Source: Antarctobacter heliothermus (lineage in GTDB: Bacteria; Pseudomonadota; Alphaproteobacteria; Rhodobacterales; Rhodobacteraceae). From it: DNA of 64,000 nt. Below, in pieces: positions 53,085-61,048 of the stretch. The notes under the pieces are model-generated. The model was not told where the DNA came from, made no database searches, and saw only the letters and a program-made list of their open reading frames with translations. The DNA lies in NCBI RefSeq assembly GCF_900188425.1, contig NZ_FZON01000002.1, positions 62,001 through 126,000 on the forward strand. Direction: 5' to 3'. Numbering within the stretch: the stretch's first letter is position 1; every line of letters begins with the position of its first letter. A program made the position numbers and the translations under genes.

Positions 53085-54245
53085 TCACCCCGCCGTCACC
53101 GTCTCCACACACAAGACCGTCGGCAGATGCCGCGCGATTTCGGACCAGCTGTCGCCCTCGTCAAGGCTGGCAAAGATCGACCCCGAATTTGTCCCGAAAT
53201 AAACCCCCGGCGCGGCGGTCCGATCCGTGGCCATCGCCTGCCTCAGCACGGTGAAAAAGCAATGCGCCTGCGGCAGCCCCTCCCGGCACGCCTCCCAGCT
53301 ATCGCCCCCATCCCGCGACCGCCAGACCACCGCCGAGGCGTCGGGCGGGAACCGCCCGGCACTGTCCCCGTTCAGCGGCAGCACCCACAGCGTCCCCGCC
53401 TGATCAGGATGCACCGCCACCGGAAACCCAAAGGTCGAGGGCAACCCCTCGGTGATATCATCCCAACTGCGCCCACCATCGGATGAGCGCCAGACCCCGT
53501 GGTGATTTTGCTGGTACAACAGGTCGCCGTCCCCTCCGGCGCGCACCAGGTTGTGGACGCAATGCCCGGTCTCACCGTCCCTCGGGGCCGCCGGGTGGGG
53601 GTGATGGCCGCAGGCCTCGGCGTTGGACAGCCGGTTGCGCCGGTCCCAGCTTTGCCCGCCGTCCTCGGTGGCAAAGACCCCCGCCGCCGAAATCCCCAGC
53701 CACATCTTGTCCGGGTCGGTCGGGTTCGCCACGATGGTGTGCAGGGTCAGACCGGCCGCGCCGGGGTTCCAACTGTCCGATGACGGATGATCGGTCAGGC
53801 TCTCGACCGCCTCCCAGGTCTCGCCGCCGGTTTCACTGACAAAAAGCGTCGCGGGTTTGGCCCCGGCGTACAGCCTGCCGTTGGCCCGGCCCAGCGACCA
53901 GATCGACTCCACCCGCCCACTGAAGGGGGCGGGTGGTTGCGGGTCCGCCCCGAAAAAAGCCGCCGTGTCCGGATCATTGCGGATCCATTCGTCCATGGTG
54001 CCGTCAGCCAGCTTGGTCAAAGCCCAGCTTTCGCCGCCATCGGTCGATCGCCACACGCCAGCCCCGTGAAATTCGCCGCCGCCCGCGGCCCAAAGCGCGC
54101 CGGTCTCGGGATCGCCAATCGCATGGTTGATCGTCCAGCCTTCGCAAAGCGGCCCGCTGACTGTCCAGTCGGCCCGCGCCGCATCTGAGCGAAGCAGGAA
54201 CAATCCCTTGGTGGTGCCCGCAAGTACCGTGACAATATCCGACAT
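53085..54245 (-). CDS. BNR/Asp-box repeat beta-propeller protein (sialidase/VPS10-like)
   Basis: The 386-residue protein is built of beta-propeller repeats with Asp-box turns S-x-D-x-G-x-x-W: WRSTDGGESW, VSETGGETW, ATEDGGQSW, WRSSDGGRSW, WRSRDGGDSW and SLDEGDSW. Such proteins include exo-alpha-sialidases, photosystem assembly factors and many of unknown function. The catalytic triad of true sialidases is not evident and there is no signal peptide, so 'exo-alpha-sialidase', the likely automatic name, is doubtful. The start at 54245 follows AGGTGA. It may be cotranscribed with the glycosyltransferase-like gene upstream. Confidence 0.8.
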   Translation of the reverse strand: MSDIVTVLAGTTKGLFLLRSDAARADWTVSGPLCEGWTINHAIGDPETGALWAAGGGEFHGAGVWRSTDGGESWALTKLADGTMDEWIRNDPDTAAFFGADPQPPAPFSGRVESIWSLGRANGRLYAGAKPATLFVSETGGETWEAVESLTDHPSSDSWNPGAAGLTLHTIVANPTDPDKMWLGISAAGVFATEDGGQSWDRRNRLSNAEACGHHPHPAAPRDGETGHCVHNLVRAGGDGDLLYQQNHHGVWRSSDGGRSWDDITEGLPSTFGFPVAVHPDQAGTLWVLPLNGDSAGRFPPDASAVVWRSRDGGDSWEACREGLPQAHCFFTVLRQAMATDRTAAPGVYFGTNSGSIFASLDEGDSWSEIARHLPTVLCVETVTAG

Positions 54246-54318
54246 GAAATCACCTCGTTCTGATCGCAAGGGCAGCATACCACGGTCGCAGGCGGGCAGA
54301 GTGTAAAATCCGGCGACC

Positions 54319-55320
54319 CTAGCGCATCCAGAAGCCTTCGCGCTTGATCTTGTTGCGGATCGCTTGTTCGCGCCGGGGCAGGTCATCGCGGTCAAACAGC
54401 GCGCGCACCTTTTGGCCGCGCCCCTGGTAGATCATCCGCTTGAAGGCATCGTATTCCTTGAGCACCTTCTTGATCCGGTTGGGGGCTGTGACCTGTTCCA
54501 GCACCTCGACCACACGGTCCGCCTCGCGCGCATAAAGCAGGGGCAGCACCCGGTAGTGACAACTGACCGCGCCATCCAGCAGGCCCTCGGGCAACGTGAC
54601 CCGGGCGCCGCCCAACCCATGGATCACCAGCGGCAGGACCACCTGATCCAGCCAGGGGTCAAGGCTCTGGCAGACAAGCTCCACAGGGGGATCGTCGCGA
54701 ACCGACAGGGCGTAGTCCAGAAACAGATCCCCGAACACCTTGGGGCACTTGTAGAAAAAGAAACCGGCGTTGAAATACAGATAGCGTTGCCAGTATTCAT
54801 CCGGCCAATTCAGGTCGAGGCTGCTGTCAAAGTCCAGTCCGAAGCGGTCGTACAGCGCCTTCCAGGTTTGCGTGTAGCCCGGCCCGTACAGTTCGATCTG
54901 CGGCCATGTCCCTTCGCGCCGCAGCGACGCGGTTGGCCGGTCAAAATCGAACGGCACCCGCGACAACGGATCAAGGATCAGCGTGTCGGTGTCGAAAAAC
55001 ACAAACGGCTCTCCCTCGGGGAGCACGCGCAGCGCCTCTATCTTGTTGCCATAGGGGTAGGCGGCGCCGAATTGGCGGGCCTCAAAGGGGCGGATGTCTG
55101 CGCCCAGATCCTCCAGCAGGGCGCGCACCTCTGGCTGGCGAATGCGCGGATCGGACTCCCATAGCGGCCCCGGCGCAGGTTCGGCGACAATCAGGCGAAA
55201 GCGGTCCTCGCCCTGCGCCTGCAACGAGGCCGCAAACAGCACCGCCTCATAGGAGAGCCGCCCGGCCTGCGCCACGATCAGGATATTTACAGTTTGAGCC
55301 GCGCTGCCCTCGCGTGTCAT
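54319..55320 (-). CDS. glycosyltransferase-like protein (GT-A fold)
   Basis: The 333-residue protein shows VNILIVAQAGRLSYEAVLFAASLQA at the start and a metal-binding DxD-type motif in PFVFFDTDTLILDPL (about residue 105). Later LYFNAGFFFYKCPKVF matches the acceptor-side 'NaG.fl.' of family 8/glycogenin-like transferases. It probably transfers a sugar from a nucleotide-sugar, but the acceptor is unknown. The C-terminal 60 residues are basic and helical. The ATG at 55320 was chosen because the upstream extension to 55374 lacks similarity. It precedes the BNR gene on the same strand. Confidence 0.7.
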   Translation of the reverse strand: MTREGSAAQTVNILIVAQAGRLSYEAVLFAASLQAQGEDRFRLIVAEPAPGPLWESDPRIRQPEVRALLEDLGADIRPFEARQFGAAYPYGNKIEALRVLPEGEPFVFFDTDTLILDPLSRVPFDFDRPTASLRREGTWPQIELYGPGYTQTWKALYDRFGLDFDSSLDLNWPDEYWQRYLYFNAGFFFYKCPKVFGDLFLDYALSVRDDPPVELVCQSLDPWLDQVVLPLVIHGLGGARVTLPEGLLDGAVSCHYRVLPLLYAREADRVVEVLEQVTAPNRIKKVLKEYDAFKRMIYQGRGQKVRALFDRDDLPRREQAIRNKIKREGFWMR

Positions 55321-55416
55321 GGTGAACCTGCCCGTTGCCCTTTTGTCGGCACTATAGGCGGGCGTGGCGCGCATCGAAAGCGGCCAACTTGGGGATTTTC
55401 AGACAGGACACGCCTT

Positions 55417-55995
55417 ATGCTCGATCTCATTCTAGTTGTCATTGCCATTGCCATTGCCATTGCCACCGGCGGTCCGGGAGGGCCGGACGGACCGGCAGAG
55501 CGGGTCGAAACCGCCTCCGCGCCCAAGGTCGAGGCCGCCGATGCGCTGGCCCACTCGTCCGAGGCCCCGCCACCCAGTTCCGAGGCAGACCCGGCGCCTG
55601 TCCGCGTGCTGCCCTATACCGCCGAACAGCAGGTCGCCACGGGCCGGTTCACCACGGCGGTCGAGGTCAAGCCGATCCTGGGGGCCACCCGCGCCAACTG
55701 GATCGCGGTGCGCGAGTTCAACGGGCAGGATCTGGTCTATGTCACCCATCTCTGGGCGTGGCGCTGCGGGCTGGTGGCGATCCATGTGGGGATCAACGGG
55801 GCCGATCCGGAACCCTGGCCGCTGCCCGACTGTCACGAGGATACAAATGCACCCAACGCCATGCTGCCGGACGACGGGCTGCCCTACCGGGCCTTTCCGT
55901 TGAAATCGGTCGACAGCATGACGGTCGAGGTGATCTATGACGATCTGACAACCGAAAAAATCACCTTCAACCGCCAGGGGGCGTTGATGCCCTGA
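55417..55995 (+). CDS. exported/anchored hypothetical protein with an IA-repeat membrane segment
   Basis: The 192-residue product begins with a hydrophobic segment MLDLILVVIAIAIAIATGG, followed by a Pro/Ala/Glu linker (to about residue 65). The rest is a compact domain of about 125 residues with WIAVREFNGQDLVYVTHLWAWRCGLVAIHVGINGADP, DCHEDTNAPNAML and two cysteines that may pair. I know no named family; similar proteins recur in Rhodobacteraceae as hypotheticals. The hydrophobic start is encoded by ATTGCC tandem copies. It converges on the metal-dependent hydrolase gene across repeat copy B. Confidence 0.65.
   Translation: MLDLILVVIAIAIAIATGGPGGPDGPAERVETASAPKVEAADALAHSSEAPPPSSEADPAPVRVLPYTAEQQVATGRFTTAVEVKPILGATRANWIAVREFNGQDLVYVTHLWAWRCGLVAIHVGINGADPEPWPLPDCHEDTNAPNAMLPDDGLPYRAFPLKSVDSMTVEVIYDDLTTEKITFNRQGALMP
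55441..55464 (+). repeat. hexanucleotide tandem repeat, ATTGCC x4
   Basis: Four perfect ATTGCC units encode Ile-Ala pairs within the hydrophobic N-terminus of the gene at 55417. Copy-number change would keep the reading frame and alter the length of the membrane segment. Confidence 0.95.
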
Positions 55996-56018
55996 GCGGG
56001 TCGGGGACGGGACTTGCG

Positions 56019-56326
56019 GCCCCGCGGGCCGCATCGCCCGCCCACCAACCCTGTGGGCCGCATCGCCCGCCCACCAACCCTGTGGGCCGCATCGCCCGCC
56101 CGCCGACCCTTGGGGACGTGCCTTTGGCGCGGGTCGATTGCTTCGGGACTCTCCAAGGAACAAACCTGCGCCTGTTCCCCGAACCCGCCCTTCGCTGATT
56201 GATGCCTGCGACACCCCCCGGCAGGCGGCAAGGGCAAGCCGCGCTGGCGCGCGGGGCTGCGCCCCCTTGCCGCCCGCCGGGGGCCGCCGCTGATCGGCAT
56301 CAGCGAGGGCGGCTCCGGGGAACAGG
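56019..56326. repeat. long palindromic dispersed repeat, copy B
   Basis: This is the second copy of the element at 16955-17207. Outer arms CCTGTTCCCCG (56171-56181) and CGGGGAACAGG (56316-56326) are the same as in copy A, as are the central AAGGGCAAGCCGC, GGGGCTGCGCCCCC and the GATCGGCATCA..GCGAG stretches. The 5' part differs: copy B has a 29-bp unit repeated three times. It lies between the convergent genes at 55417 and 56349. Confidence 0.8.
56026..56112. repeat. 29-bp tandem repeat, three units
   Basis: Units start at 56026, 56055 and 56084 with GGGCCGCATCGCCCGCCCAC at the front; units one and two are identical, and the third drifts at its 3' end. Copy A at 16961 has a single related unit, so this is a local expansion. 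Confidence 0.9.
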
Positions 56327-56348
56327 CTTGGGCGAACAGGCTTGGGGG

Positions 56349-57041
56349 TCAGACCGTGATCGGCTGCAGCACCTGCGGCTCGATCACGTCCACGCCGGGC
56401 AGGGCCTTTGCCAACGTATCGGCGGATTGTTCCAGCGCCGGGAAGGTGCGGTAGTGGCCGGGGATCACCGTCTTGAAGTCAAAGTATTCGTTCGCTGCCC
56501 ATGCGGCTTGTTTCATGTCCATCGTGTAATAACCGCCCGCCGACAGGATGCCGATGTCGGGTTTGAAATAGGCGCCCATCCAGCCCATGTCGGCCATGAT
56601 GCAGGTATCGGAAGAGTTATAGATCGTGTGGCCTTCGCCCGCGATCATGAACCCGGTTTCCATCCCCATGTAGCGGGCCACGCCCTCCACCTCCATCGAG
56701 GAGCTGTGCGAGGCAGGCACCATGGTCACCGCCACCTTGCCAAAGCGAACCGTTCCGCCCTTGTTGAAGGCATGGCCCTCGACCGCACCCATGCCGGTCA
56801 GTACATTGGCCAGCTCAAACATCCCCGACACCGGCGCGCCGGTCTTTTGGCTGATCTCGACGATGTCGTTGGTGTGGTCAAAATGGCCGTGGGTCACAAG
56901 GATCTGCGTCGCCCCCGCGATGGCGGCGTCTGTGTCTTGCCCCTCCATCATCGGGTTGCCGTTGATCCACGGGTCGATCAGCAGCACCTCGCCACCGATT
57001 TCGATGCGGAAACTGCCATGGCCCAGCCAGATGATTTGCAT
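56349..57041 (-). CDS. UPF0173-type metal-dependent hydrolase (metallo-beta-lactamase fold)
   Basis: The 230-residue protein begins MQIIWLGHGSFRIEIGG and has the metal-binding motif VTHGHFDHTNDI. The other ligands of the fold appear as His in VPASHSSS, Asp in YNSSDTCIMADM and His in VIPGHYRTFP. This is the UPF0173/YtkL family, whose substrates are unknown; some relatives act on cyclic or phosphorylated compounds. It is complete with a usual length. An AGGAG ribosome-binding site precedes the ATG. It converges on the repeat copy B. Confidence 0.93.
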   Translation of the reverse strand: MQIIWLGHGSFRIEIGGEVLLIDPWINGNPMMEGQDTDAAIAGATQILVTHGHFDHTNDIVEISQKTGAPVSGMFELANVLTGMGAVEGHAFNKGGTVRFGKVAVTMVPASHSSSMEVEGVARYMGMETGFMIAGEGHTIYNSSDTCIMADMGWMGAYFKPDIGILSAGGYYTMDMKQAAWAANEYFDFKTVIPGHYRTFPALEQSADTLAKALPGVDVIEPQVLQPITV

Positions 57042-57151
57042 GAGAAACTCCTGTATTGGTTTGGGTCAAGCCTAGCATGACGGTGGATCAAGACTAGGTG
57101 TGTCCTGCGCCGGGATCGGTGCAAGGATGCGTATTCTCAGTGAGAAGACAG

Positions 57152-57802
57152 ATGGACTGGACACGGGCCGTAGACGGCTATTGCGAGCGGTTGGGGCCGG
57201 AGTTCTGGTCAGAACCGTTGAACGCCGTGACCAACGCCGCCTTTGTGCTGGCGGCGGTGATTCTGTGGCGGCGCAGTTTTGGGTTTGGCCGGGTGCTCTG
57301 CGCGATTCTGGCAGGGATCGGCGTTGGATCGTTCCTGTTTCACACCGTAGCGCAACCCTGGGCCGGTGTCGCCGATGTGGTGCCGATCCTGATCTTCGTA
57401 CTGGTCTATATCTACGCCGCAAACCGCGACTTTTGGCGGTTGTCGGTTTGGCCCGCCTTGGGCCTGACGGCGCTGTTCCTGCCTTTCGCCGCCGTCACTG
57501 CACCGTTGTTCGGTCTGATCCCCGGACTGGGTGGCACCGCCAGCTACGCGCCGGTGCCGTTGTTGATCGCCATTTATGCCGTGATGCTGCGCCACCGCGC
57601 GCCAGACACGGCGCGGGGTCTGGCCATCGGCGTGGCGATCCTGCTGGTCTCGATGATGGCGCGTATACTGGATGACCCGCTTTGCGCCCTGTTGCCCATC
57701 GGCACGCATTTCATCTGGCATCTGCTCAATGCGACGATGCTGGGCTGGATGATCGCGGTCTGGACGCGCCATGTGCTTGCGGCGCGGCAGGCGGGGCGCT
57801 AA
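57152..57802 (+). CDS. ceramidase-family integral membrane protein
   Basis: The 216-residue protein has about seven hydrophobic helices. Family landmarks of alkaline ceramidase/CREST-type proteins are VDGYCERLGPEFWSEPLNAVTNAAFVLAA at the start, the SFLFHTVAQPWAG segment with a metal-ligand His, and IGTHFIWHLLNATML with the paired His of the last helix. The metal site suggests a hydrolase for an amide lipid. Sphingolipids do occur in some alphaproteobacteria, but the natural substrate here is unknown. The start at 57152 was chosen from these landmarks. It lies directly upstream of gatC. Confidence 0.85.
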   Translation: MDWTRAVDGYCERLGPEFWSEPLNAVTNAAFVLAAVILWRRSFGFGRVLCAILAGIGVGSFLFHTVAQPWAGVADVVPILIFVLVYIYAANRDFWRLSVWPALGLTALFLPFAAVTAPLFGLIPGLGGTASYAPVPLLIAIYAVMLRHRAPDTARGLAIGVAILLVSMMARILDDPLCALLPIGTHFIWHLLNATMLGWMIAVWTRHVLAARQAGR

Positions 57803-57837
57803 AGCCTGCCCTAAATCCGGAAACGAATGAGGCCCCC

Positions 57838-58125
57838 ATGTCGATCGACATCGAGACAGCGGCGCGCGTGGCAAAACTTGCCCGCATCAAGGTGGAAAGC
57901 GAAGATCTGCCCGCGCTGGCACAATCCTTCAACGATATCCTCGGGTTCATCGAGCAGTTGAACGAGGTGGATGTCGAGGGGGTAGAGCCGATGGTATCTG
58001 TCACGCCCATGCGTCTGAAACGTCGCACCGATGGCGTGACCGACGGTGACATGCAGGACAAGGTGCTGGCAAACGCGCCCGACGCGCGCGAAGGGTTCTT
58101 TGCGGTTCCGAAGGTGGTGGAATGA
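57838..58125 (+). CDS. gatC: aspartyl/glutamyl-tRNA amidotransferase subunit C
   Basis: The 95-residue subunit stabilises GatA in the GatCAB complex, which converts Glu-tRNA(Gln) (and Asp-tRNA(Asn)) to the correct amidated form in organisms lacking the matching synthetases. Landmarks are [42 protein letters not shown] and the C-terminal [12 protein letters not shown]. The stop shares ATGA with gatA, so the two are translationally coupled. gatB is not in this part of the window. Confidence 0.96.
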   Translation: MSIDIETAARVAKLARIKVESEDLPALAQSFNDILGFIEQLNEVDVEGVEPMVSVTPMRLKRRTDGVTDGDMQDKVLANAPDAREGFFAVPKVVE

Positions 58126-59609
58126 CCGATCTGACCAAGCTGAAGATCGCCGAGGCGCGCGATGCGCTGCGCAAGGGCGACGTGACCAGTGCAGAGTTGA
58201 CCGAGGCCTGCCTGAGCGCCATCGACAAGGCCGACGCGCTGAACGCCTTTGTCCACAAGACGCCAGAGATTGCCCGCGAACAGGCTGCCGCCGCCGATGC
58301 GCGGATCAAGGCGGGCGATGCGCCCGCGCTGTGTGGCATTCCGCTGGGCATCAAGGATCTGTTCTGCACCAAGGGCGTGGCGTCACAAGCGGCATCGGCG
58401 ATCCTGGACGGGTTCAAGCCGGAATACGAATCCACCGTGACCAGCCAGTTGTTCGATGCGGGCGCGGTCATGCTGGGCAAGCTGAACATGGACGAATTTG
58501 CCATGGGCTCGTCGAATGAGACCAGCACCTATGGCAATGTGATCAACCCGTGGCGGCGCGGCAACGACGATGCGGCGCTGACGCCGGGTGGCTCGTCCGG
58601 TGGGTCTGCCTCTGCCGTGGCGGCGGATCTGTGTCTGGGGGCGACGGGCACCGACACCGGCGGGTCGATCCGCCAGCCCGCCGCCTTTACCGGCATCACG
58701 GGCATCAAGCCGACCTATGGGCGCTGCTCGCGCTGGGGCATCGTGGCCTTTGCCTCGTCTTTGGATCAGGCGGGGCCGATGGCCAAGGACGTGCGCGACG
58801 CGGCGATCATGCTGCAGGCGATGTGCGGCCATGATCCCAAGGACAGCACCAGCGCCGACCTGCCCGTGCCGGACTTTGAGGCGATGCTGACCGGCGACAT
58901 CAAGGGCAAGACCATCGGCATTCCGCGCGAATACCACATGGACGGGATGCCGGCAGAGATTGACGCGCTTTGGGCCGAAGGGCGCAAGATGCTGCAGGAC
59001 GCGGGCGCCAAGCTGGTCGACATCAGCCTGCCGCACACCAAATACGCGTTGCCCGCCTATTATGTGATCGCCCCTGCCGAGGCGTCGTCGAACCTCGCAC
59101 GCTATGACGGCGTGCGCTATGGCCACCGCGCCAAGCTGAGCCATGGCGACGGCATCACCGAGATGTATGAAAAGACCCGCGCCGAAGGGTTTGGCGAAGA
59201 GGTCAAGCGCCGCGTCATGATTGGCACCTATGTCCTGTCGGCAGGTTTTTACGACGCCTATTACAACCGCGCGCGCAAGGTGCGGACACTGATCAAGAAG
59301 GACTTTGAGGATGTGTTTGCCCAGGGCGTCGATGCGATCCTGACGCCTGCCACCCCCTCTGCCGCCTTTGGTCTGGGAGAGATGACAGAGGCCGATCCGG
59401 TGCAGATGTATCTCAACGACGTCTTTACCGTGACCGTGAACCTTGCCGGTCTGCCGGGCATCGCGGTGCCGACAGGCGTGGACAAGCAGGGTCTCCCGCT
59501 GGGTCTGCAATTGATTGGCCGCCCGTGGGAAGAGGGCGATCTGCTGAATTGCGCCTACGCGCTGGAACAGGCCGCAGGATTTGTGGCCAAACCCGCGAAA
59601 TGGTGGTAA
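58122..59609 (+). CDS. gatA: aspartyl/glutamyl-tRNA amidotransferase subunit A
   Basis: The 495-residue amidase-signature enzyme releases ammonia from glutamine. The Ser-cisSer-Lys triad is visible: Lys in [11 protein letters not shown], the glycine-serine loop in [17 protein letters not shown], and the nucleophile Ser in [16 protein letters not shown]. Conserved [20 protein letters not shown] and the late [17 protein letters not shown] follow. It is full length and begins in an ATGA overlap with gatC. The next gene, a lipoprotein, begins 32 bases downstream. Confidence 0.98.
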   Translation: MTDLTKLKIAEARDALRKGDVTSAELTEACLSAIDKADALNAFVHKTPEIAREQAAAADARIKAGDAPALCGIPLGIKDLFCTKGVASQAASAILDGFKPEYESTVTSQLFDAGAVMLGKLNMDEFAMGSSNETSTYGNVINPWRRGNDDAALTPGGSSGGSASAVAADLCLGATGTDTGGSIRQPAAFTGITGIKPTYGRCSRWGIVAFASSLDQAGPMAKDVRDAAIMLQAMCGHDPKDSTSADLPVPDFEAMLTGDIKGKTIGIPREYHMDGMPAEIDALWAEGRKMLQDAGAKLVDISLPHTKYALPAYYVIAPAEASSNLARYDGVRYGHRAKLSHGDGITEMYEKTRAEGFGEEVKRRVMIGTYVLSAGFYDAYYNRARKVRTLIKKDFEDVFAQGVDAILTPATPSAAFGLGEMTEADPVQMYLNDVFTVTVNLAGLPGIAVPTGVDKQGLPLGLQLIGRPWEEGDLLNCAYALEQAAGFVAKPAKWW

Positions 59610-59641
59610 TTGCAGCCGCTAAAGAGCAGACAGGACGAATG

Positions 59642-60346
59642 ATGCGGACCACATTCCTGATTTTGGCGGCGCTGGCCTTGGCAGCCTGTGAGCCCAGCGT
59701 ACCCGACAGCGGTGCAACGGCCCCCGATCCGGGGGCGGGTGTGGGCTTTGGCAGCTATGACGATTACGCCACCCGGCGTGAGGCGCAGCTGAACGGGCAG
59801 ACCGCGTCGATTCCGGCCGCACCGCGCGTCGAGGGCGGCCCGATCGACGAAAGCGATGTCGTCGCTGCTGCGGCGGCACGCGCGCTCAATTCCGGGGTGG
59901 ACCCGGTTGATGCGGCCCCCGGTAACCCGGCCCCGCAGATCGTGGCCAATGCGCGCGGCATTTCCGGTGAGAACGACTTTACCGCCGTCTCCGCCACCCG
60001 CGACATCGCCGCCGATGCGGCGATGATCCAGCGCAACCGCTCTCAATACACGGTCGTCCAGCCCGAGGCACTGCCCAAGCGGCCCGGATCGGACGCGCCC
60101 AATATCGTGGAATACGCGCTGCGCACCACCAACCCGGTCGGCACGCCGCTGTACAAACGGTCGTCGTTCAATGGCGGGTCGCGGTCCCAACGGGCCTGCG
60201 CGGCCTATGCCTCGGCAGATCTGGCGCAAGAAGAGTTTCTGGCGCTGGGCGGACCGGAAAAGGACCGCAAGGCGCTTGACCCGGACGGCGATGGCTTTGC
60301 CTGTAGCTGGAGCCCGGCGCCCTTCCGCGCGGTACGCGGCGGCTGA
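59642..60346 (+). CDS. excalibur-like lipoprotein
   Basis: The 234-residue product has a lipoprotein signal with lipobox LALAAC (cleavage before Cys at about residue 15). A disordered Pro/Ala/Gly-rich middle follows. A C-terminal calcium-binding-type loop (RKALDPDGDGFACSWSPAP, like the DxDxDGxxCE of excalibur domains) is preceded by SQRACAAYASADLAQEEFLALGG. It is probably attached to the outer or inner membrane with the tail in the periplasm. Function unknown. It is 32 bases from gatA and 6 bases from the amidase gene, so it may belong to a unit with it. The neighbouring ATG at 59639 is an alternative. Confidence 0.8.
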   Translation: MRTTFLILAALALAACEPSVPDSGATAPDPGAGVGFGSYDDYATRREAQLNGQTASIPAAPRVEGGPIDESDVVAAAAARALNSGVDPVDAAPGNPAPQIVANARGISGENDFTAVSATRDIAADAAMIQRNRSQYTVVQPEALPKRPGSDAPNIVEYALRTTNPVGTPLYKRSSFNGGSRSQRACAAYASADLAQEEFLALGGPEKDRKALDPDGDGFACSWSPAPFRAVRGG

Positions 60347-60352
60347 TCTTTC

Positions 60353-61048
60353 ATGACGCCGGAGACGATCTGGCATCCGTCGCCGAACTTCGGTGACCGG
60401 CGCGGCTCTGTCGCGCCGGATATGGTTGTGCTGCACTACACCGCCATGACATCCGCAGAGGCCGCGCGCGACTGGCTGTGCGCGCCCGAAAGCGAGGTGT
60501 CCTGCCACTATGTCATCGCCGAGGACGGGCGGCTGTGGCAGTTGGTGCAAGAGGCGGACCGCGCTTGGCACGCCGGGCGGGGCTGTTGGGGGGCGGTTGG
60601 CGACATCAATTCGCACTCCATCGGGATTGAGCTGGCCAACACCGGCTTTCATCCATTCCCCGAGCCGCAGATGGCGGTTCTGGAGACGGTGTTGGCGGGC
60701 ATCACCGCCCGCTGGTCCATCACGCCAAGGCGCGTTGTCGGCCATTCCGACACGGCTTTGGGCCGCAAGACCGATCCCGGCGGGCGGTTTGACTGGCGAC
60801 GCTTGGCGCTGCGGGGGCTGTCCGTATGGCCCGAACAGACAGAATGCGCGCTGGATGAGCCGCGCTTTTGGGCTGATTGCACCGCCTTTGGCTATGAGGT
60901 GACCCCGCAAACCAAAGAGGACGTCCTGAACGCCATCCGGCTGCGGTTTCGTCCTTGGGCCAAGGGGCCGTTGGGCGCGGATGATTGTGCGGTTATGGCG
61001 GATCTTGCGGACCGGTTTCCGTGTCGTCGGTCGCCGCTGCGCGCCTAG
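60353..61048 (+). CDS. N-acetylmuramoyl-L-alanine amidase (Amidase_2/AmpD-like)
   Basis: The 231-residue zinc amidase splits the bond between MurNAc and L-Ala of peptidoglycan or anhydro-muropeptides. The first zinc His is in MVVLHYTAM; CHYVIAEDGRLWQLVQEADRAWHAG, HSIGIELANTG and the zinc ligands in VVGHSDTALGRKTDPGGRFDW complete the site. No signal peptide is seen, so it resembles cytoplasmic AmpD in recycling. The C-terminal helical region is shared with roseobacter homologues. Its TAG stop overlaps the TAG of the convergent regulator gene in a shared CTAG. Confidence 0.93.
   Translation: MTPETIWHPSPNFGDRRGSVAPDMVVLHYTAMTSAEAARDWLCAPESEVSCHYVIAEDGRLWQLVQEADRAWHAGRGCWGAVGDINSHSIGIELANTGFHPFPEPQMAVLETVLAGITARWSITPRRVVGHSDTALGRKTDPGGRFDWRRLALRGLSVWPEQTECALDEPRFWADCTAFGYEVTPQTKEDVLNAIRLRFRPWAKGPLGADDCAVMADLADRFPCRRSPLRA

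Noticed and set aside
53085-54245. True sialidase
   Set aside because: Asp-box repeats are clear but there is no signal peptide or recognisable Arg triad and no sialic acid genes.
56026-56112. Possible CRISPR array
   Set aside because: The three 29-bp units are contiguous without spacers, no cas gene is present, and one related unit exists in copy A of the palindromic element.
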